Source of the DNA: Paenibacillus pinistramenti | GTDB lineage: Bacteria; Bacillota; Bacilli; Paenibacillales; Paenibacillaceae | Length of the DNA: 64,000 bases | Assembly (NCBI RefSeq): GCF_005869875.1 | Contig: NZ_VAWG01000001.1 | Span: forward strand, 496,001-560,000 | Direction: 5' to 3' | Shown here: positions 60,504 through 64,000 of the stretch, piece after piece | Layout of the letters: each line of letters starts with the position of its first letter | Position numbering within the stretch: the stretch's first letter is position 1 | Made by a program: the position numbers and the translations under genes | Notes under the pieces: generated by a model | Told to the model about the DNA's origin: nothing | The model's input: only the letters and a program-made list of their open reading frames with translations | Database searches by the model: none

Positions 60504-62483
60504 TTATTCCCTAATCCACACCGTCATCTCGCCCGGCTTCCGGTTACCCCAAAGCGTGTAAGGCACGGCGGTCAGCTTCTGCAGCGTAAGTTCAGCCGGC
60601 TTGGTACCATACAGCGCTGCCGGCTCCTCCGGTGCGGTCAGCCGGAAGCCGTCTGCTTCAAGCAGAACCGCATCTTCCAGGATGCCTTCGGTCCCGATAA
60701 CCTCGCGGATTTCAGACTGCGGCGGCAGGCTGAGCGCCGGCAGCAAAGCCCCGTTGTCTGCTTCCTCGAAGCAGTACACCAGCGGTCCCCGCTGCAGGGC
60801 GACTTTACCGGCATCCGCTCTGGCATTCGGATTCGCGTAAATCCGCTGCGGCTGCATATCCAGCGCAACGGCAAAGCAGTCTCCCTGCTGCCAGGTCCGC
60901 TCCAGATAAGCATAGCTTTCCCGGATGACCGGCGATACCGGCTTGCCGTTCAGCGTAAACGCCGTTGCCTTCGACCAGGAAGGCACCCGCACGGCCAGCG
61001 TAAATGTTCCGCTTCCTTCTATTTCCTGAACCGTCAGTCCGGCCTCCCCCTGCCATGGCAGGGCGCTGTCCAGCTTGATGACGGCTTTGGTCTTCCCGCC
61101 GAATTCCACCGCCGTCTCACTGCCGATGTACAAATGGGTATACAGCGTGTCCTCGTTTGCCGTAAATACATACTGGCCCAGCGAAGCGAGCAGGCGGGTG
61201 ATGTTTGGCGGGCAGCAGGCGCAGCCGTACCATTTTTGCCGGACGGGCTTCACATGGTGCCGCCCCGGATTTTTGGCGCTGGCTTCCGGCCAGACCTCCA
61301 TCGGGTTGACATAGAAGTAGTGCTTGCCGTCCCGCGCCATGCCTGCCGTAACTGTGTTGTATAAAGCGCGTTCCAGCACATCCCCGTATTCGCCTTTCAT
61401 CTCCAGCTGCAGCATGCGTCTTGCAAAGAAGATCAGTCCGATCGAAGCGCAGGTCTCGGAGTAATTCGTGTCATTCGGCAGATCATAGTCAAATGTAAAA
61501 GCTTCGCCATGATGCGTAGAGCCGATGCTGCCGTTGATATACATCTGCTTCTGCACTATATTCCGCCATAACCGGCGGCAGGCCTCCAGCAGGCTTTCAT
61601 CCCCGGTTTGCAGCGCCAGATCGGCCATGGCCGTGTACATATAAACCACCCGGACCGCATGGCCTGTCGCAGCTTCCTGCTCCCGCACCGGCTTATGCGC
61701 CTGGAAGTAGTCCATCGCCGGCGGGTTCTGCTGGATCACGCCCGGAGACCAGTGCGTGGTCCGGCCGCGCCGCTCCCACTCTTCAAGGAAGAAGCTCGGC
61801 TGCTGTCCTCTTTCATTGATAAAATGCAAGCTCAGGTCCAGATAACGCTGCTCCCCTGTTGCCTGGTACAGCTTCACGAGCGCAAGCTCGATTTCCTGAT
61901 GGCCGTCGTAGCCGCGGATTTGTCCTTCACCGGTGCCGAACACACTTCCGACATAGTCTGCCATCCGTCTGGCCACGTCCAGCAGCTTTGTTTTGCCGGT
62001 GCCCTGGTAATACGCTACAGCCGCTTCAATCATATGGCCCGCGCAGTACAGCTCGTGGCATTCCATCAGATTAGACCACCGTTTCCCCGGTTCAGCCACT
62101 GTATAAAATGTATTGAGATACCCGTCCGGCTGCTGGGCGGAAGCAATCAAGTCAATGAGTTCGTCTGCTTCGCGCTCCAGCTCGGCATCGGGCTTGACAG
62201 CCAGCGAATAACCTACGGCTTCGAGCCATTTATAAAGGTCGCTGTCCTGGAATACCATCCCGCCAAAGCTGCCTTCCGCAAGCTTCGCTGCGATCCGGAA
62301 GTTGGATACCGCATAGCTTGGCTCAGCGTCCGGAATCCGGTCGTTAAGCGCTTCCAATTGATAAGGGATCACCGTGTCCCGCACAAGATCAAGATAGGGA
62401 GTCCAATACGCATCCTCGATGCGGACCGACTGCAGCTGCAAGGGCTCCGAAGGAGCAGAGGGCTTCACACTGTTGTTCATCAT
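60504..62483 (-). CDS. GH127 beta-L-arabinofuranosidase
   Basis: A cytoplasmic enzyme of about 659 residues fitting GH127 (former DUF1680). Its catalytic (alpha/alpha)6 domain includes ETCASIGLIFFARRML with the metal-site Glu near 335, and the zinc-ligand Cys cluster ending in WYGCACCPPNITRLLASLGQ near 415, where a Cys acts as nucleophile in the family. The C-terminal beta domain is complete. No signal peptide. The start is the ATG at 62481-62483 after GGAGAGTGA. It is divergent from an AraC regulator. Such enzymes remove beta-L-arabinofuranose from arabino-oligosaccharides of plant cell-wall glycoproteins or pectin. Confidence 0.92.
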   Translation of the reverse strand: MMNNSVKPSAPSEPLQLQSVRIEDAYWTPYLDLVRDTVIPYQLEALNDRIPDAEPSYAVSNFRIAAKLAEGSFGGMVFQDSDLYKWLEAVGYSLAVKPDAELEREADELIDLIASAQQPDGYLNTFYTVAEPGKRWSNLMECHELYCAGHMIEAAVAYYQGTGKTKLLDVARRMADYVGSVFGTGEGQIRGYDGHQEIELALVKLYQATGEQRYLDLSLHFINERGQQPSFFLEEWERRGRTTHWSPGVIQQNPPAMDYFQAHKPVREQEAATGHAVRVVYMYTAMADLALQTGDESLLEACRRLWRNIVQKQMYINGSIGSTHHGEAFTFDYDLPNDTNYSETCASIGLIFFARRMLQLEMKGEYGDVLERALYNTVTAGMARDGKHYFYVNPMEVWPEASAKNPGRHHVKPVRQKWYGCACCPPNITRLLASLGQYVFTANEDTLYTHLYIGSETAVEFGGKTKAVIKLDSALPWQGEAGLTVQEIEGSGTFTLAVRVPSWSKATAFTLNGKPVSPVIRESYAYLERTWQQGDCFAVALDMQPQRIYANPNARADAGKVALQRGPLVYCFEEADNGALLPALSLPPQSEIREVIGTEGILEDAVLLEADGFRLTAPEEPAALYGTKPAELTLQKLTAVPYTLWGNRKPGEMTVWIRE

Positions 62484-62610
62484 TTCACTCTCCATTTATT
62501 TGGTTCTTATTACCATAGTAATGAAAAAAAAGAGTCTTGTCGGTAGAGGTTCCGGTATAATAGGTGTCAAAAACTGACTTCATTAATAGAAATGGAAAAG
62601 AGGATGACCC

Positions 62611-63423
62611 ATGTTCCCTTTATACTTGGATAAACCCTATAAACTCCGGATGGGCGGACAGTTTATGTCCGATGAACAGTGGTCGCACATGGAGCGGACA
62701 ATCGAGGATTATGAGCTGATTATCGGGGTGTCCGGCGTTGTATTTCTGGAAGCGGACGGCCTCATGTATGAAGTAAAAGCAGGTGATATGCTGATTCTTG
62801 AACCCGGGGTCAGACACCGGGGCAACAAGCTTTCCCTGCCGGGGGTTTCTTTCTATTGGTTCCACTTTCTGTTCCCGGAATGCACCGCCAGCGAACCGGA
62901 CTGCCGGATTCCGCGGTATGCAAGCTGCCCCAATCCGGGACGCCTGCATATTCTCGCGCGCCAGCTCCTTCATGCGGCCAGCGGCGGCAGCCGGATCCGG
63001 CAGGCCGGGGACTATTTTCTGACCTCGCTGTTAATCGAACTGGCGGAGCAGCTGCAGGACTCCGAGGGACTAGACGCGCTCGATCCCCAGCTGCCGAAGC
63101 TGCTGGAATGGACCCGGCTCCATGCGCTGGAGCCTGGCATATCCGTAGAGCAAATCGCACAGGAGATGGGCTACAACAAAGATTATCTGTCCCGCATGTT
63201 CAAACGGCGGTTCGGCTCCGGCCTGCTGCACTACATTCATAACCTGAAGCTTGAGGCCGCCAAGGAGCTGCTCACCGGGAGCCCTATGCATGTGAAGGAA
63301 GTCGCCGCCAAGGTCGGGATACCGGACGACAAGCAGTTTGCGAAATGGTTCAAGAGGCTCGCAGGCGTTACGCCGACCGAATACCGGAAAGCTTTTACAA
63401 GGACGCATCTGAACAACACCTAA
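62611..63423 (+). CDS. AraC-family transcriptional regulator
   Basis: A 270-residue regulator: a cupin-like N-terminal sensing domain (about 10-105; VKAGDMLILEPGVRH) and a C-terminal AraC helix-turn-helix pair (about 165-268; VEQIAQEMGYNKDYLSRMFK and VKEVAAKVGIPDDKQFAKWF). An AGAGGATG ribosome site precedes the ATG. It is divergent from the GH127 gene across about 125 bp and probably activates it in response to an arabinose-containing sugar. Confidence 0.92.
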   Translation: MFPLYLDKPYKLRMGGQFMSDEQWSHMERTIEDYELIIGVSGVVFLEADGLMYEVKAGDMLILEPGVRHRGNKLSLPGVSFYWFHFLFPECTASEPDCRIPRYASCPNPGRLHILARQLLHAASGGSRIRQAGDYFLTSLLIELAEQLQDSEGLDALDPQLPKLLEWTRLHALEPGISVEQIAQEMGYNKDYLSRMFKRRFGSGLLHYIHNLKLEAAKELLTGSPMHVKEVAAKVGIPDDKQFAKWFKRLAGVTPTEYRKAFTRTHLNNT

Positions 63424-63438
63424 AGCGAACTCCCCGCA

Positions 63439-63503
63439 CAAAAATCCCCTTCAACGGGACTCCCCAGCCTGTTAGGCAGAAGTCCCGTCGAAGGGGATTT
63501 CAA
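63439..63503. terminator. Bidirectional terminator between AraC gene and amino acid permease
   Basis: AAAATCCCCTTC-ACGGGACT pairs with AGTCCCGT-GAAGGGGATTT, with an inner GCCTGTTAGGC hairpin. T-rich tracts follow on both sides. Confidence 0.85.
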
Positions 63504-63555
63504 TTTCACTCATTTAATCATTCATATATCTTTATTATTTCCTATATTATTCCAA

Positions 63556-64000
63556 TTAATTGTCCGTATTCAGATCGCATTCGGTCAAAGGAATGACTTT
63601 GGTCTTCTTCGTCCATTTGTAGCCGAGCCACAAAGCGATCACAAGCGGAATGCTCAGGTAAGAGGCGGCCAGCCCGACCCAATCCACACTGCCATCGGAA
63701 ATGACGGACATGCTTTGGCCTACGACGACAACCGCACAGATCAGGAAGGCGATGATCGGCCCAAACGGGAAAAATCTTGCTTTATAAGGCAGATCGCTCA
63801 GGCTGCGGCCCTGCGCGGTATAAGCCTTGCGGAAGCGGTAATGACAAATGGCGATGCCGAGCCAGGTAATAAATCCGCACATACCTGACGCGTTCAGCAG
63901 CCACGTATAGACAACTCCGTCCCCGAAAAAGGAAGCCAGAAACGCCAGCATGCCGACAGCAGCGGTCAGCAGAACGGCATACACCGGAATCCCCCGGCGG
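63556..64000 (-). CDS. Amino acid permease (partial, 5' end outside window)
   Basis: The C-terminal ~147 residues of an APC-superfamily permease, read on the minus strand and entering from the right edge. The visible part has four membrane helices, and the segment SGMCGFITWLGIAICHYRFR is typical of the lysine/aromatic permease group (LysP/GabP-like). The tail is short and polar. Substrate cannot be assigned from the fragment. Confidence 0.85.
   Translation of the reverse strand, partial: RRGIPVYAVLLTAAVGMLAFLASFFGDGVVYTWLLNASGMCGFITWLGIAICHYRFRKAYTAQGRSLSDLPYKARFFPFGPIIAFLICAVVVVGQSMSVISDGSVDWVGLAASYLSIPLVIALWLGYKWTKKTKVIPLTECDLNTDN

Overview
The window looks like a chromosomal segment of a spore-forming, plant-polysaccharide-degrading Firmicute, most likely Paenibacillus or a close relative. 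The signs are a B. subtilis-type yqeG-yqeH-aroE-yhbY-nadD-yqeK run, a spoVA locus, S-layer homology (SLH) proteins, several YesM/YesN two-component proteins, LplB-type sugar ABC transporters and a HutP regulator. GC content is moderate to high except for one AT-rich patch. No rRNA, tRNA, CRISPR array, insertion sequence or prophage was recognised.

Layout. 1-3.8 kb: housekeeping run on the minus strand (ribosome assembly GTPase, shikimate dehydrogenase, NAD synthesis). 4-8.8 kb: moxR / DUF58 / transglutaminase membrane operon. 9.1-11.3 kb: spoVAC-spoVAD-spoVAE and a 28-codon membrane ORF. 11.4-12.5 kb: M42 aminopeptidase. 12.6-32 kb: a large glycan locus with GH42, GH1, GH95 and GH31 enzymes, an ABC importer (two permeases plus a binding lipoprotein), two AraC regulators, a YesM-type kinase, a YesN-type response regulator and an SLH protein. 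The four enzymes have no signal peptide and match the linkages of fucosylated xyloglucan side chains (fucose, galactose, xylose, glucose), so this is probably an intracellular xyloglucan-oligosaccharide pathway. 32.1-34 kb: a structured, terminator-ended RNA candidate and an AzgA-type purine permease. 34.1-37 kb: a three-gene glycosyl-transfer operon (GT2, GtrA flippase, polytopic WsfD-like protein). 37.4-39 kb: hutP and a radical SAM gene, separated by a striking 7-nt periodic array. 39.1-42.2 kb: a CitA/DcuS-like kinase and an aldo/keto reductase. 42.3-55.6 kb: a second glycan locus with a giant SLH-GH16-CBM surface glucanase, an ABC importer and a divergent YesM/YesN pair, probably for beta-1,3-glucan. 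55.7-58.1 kb: feoAB with a Fur box. 58.2-60.4 kb: AT-rich patch with a serine hydrolase and a TetR regulator. 60.5-63.4 kb: GH127 beta-L-arabinofuranosidase with a divergent AraC regulator. 63.6 kb to the end: partial amino acid permease.

Two themes stand out. First, both ABC systems carry a strong CcpA (cre) match in the permease/binding-protein intergenic region, not in front of the operon. Second, short tandem repeats with unrelated units (7 to 30 bp) sit repeatedly at gene ends, and four of them run across or into stop codons. One of these, a 7-nt array upstream of hutP, has on the hutP-sense strand exactly the GAG-N4-GAG spacing expected of a HutP RNA target.
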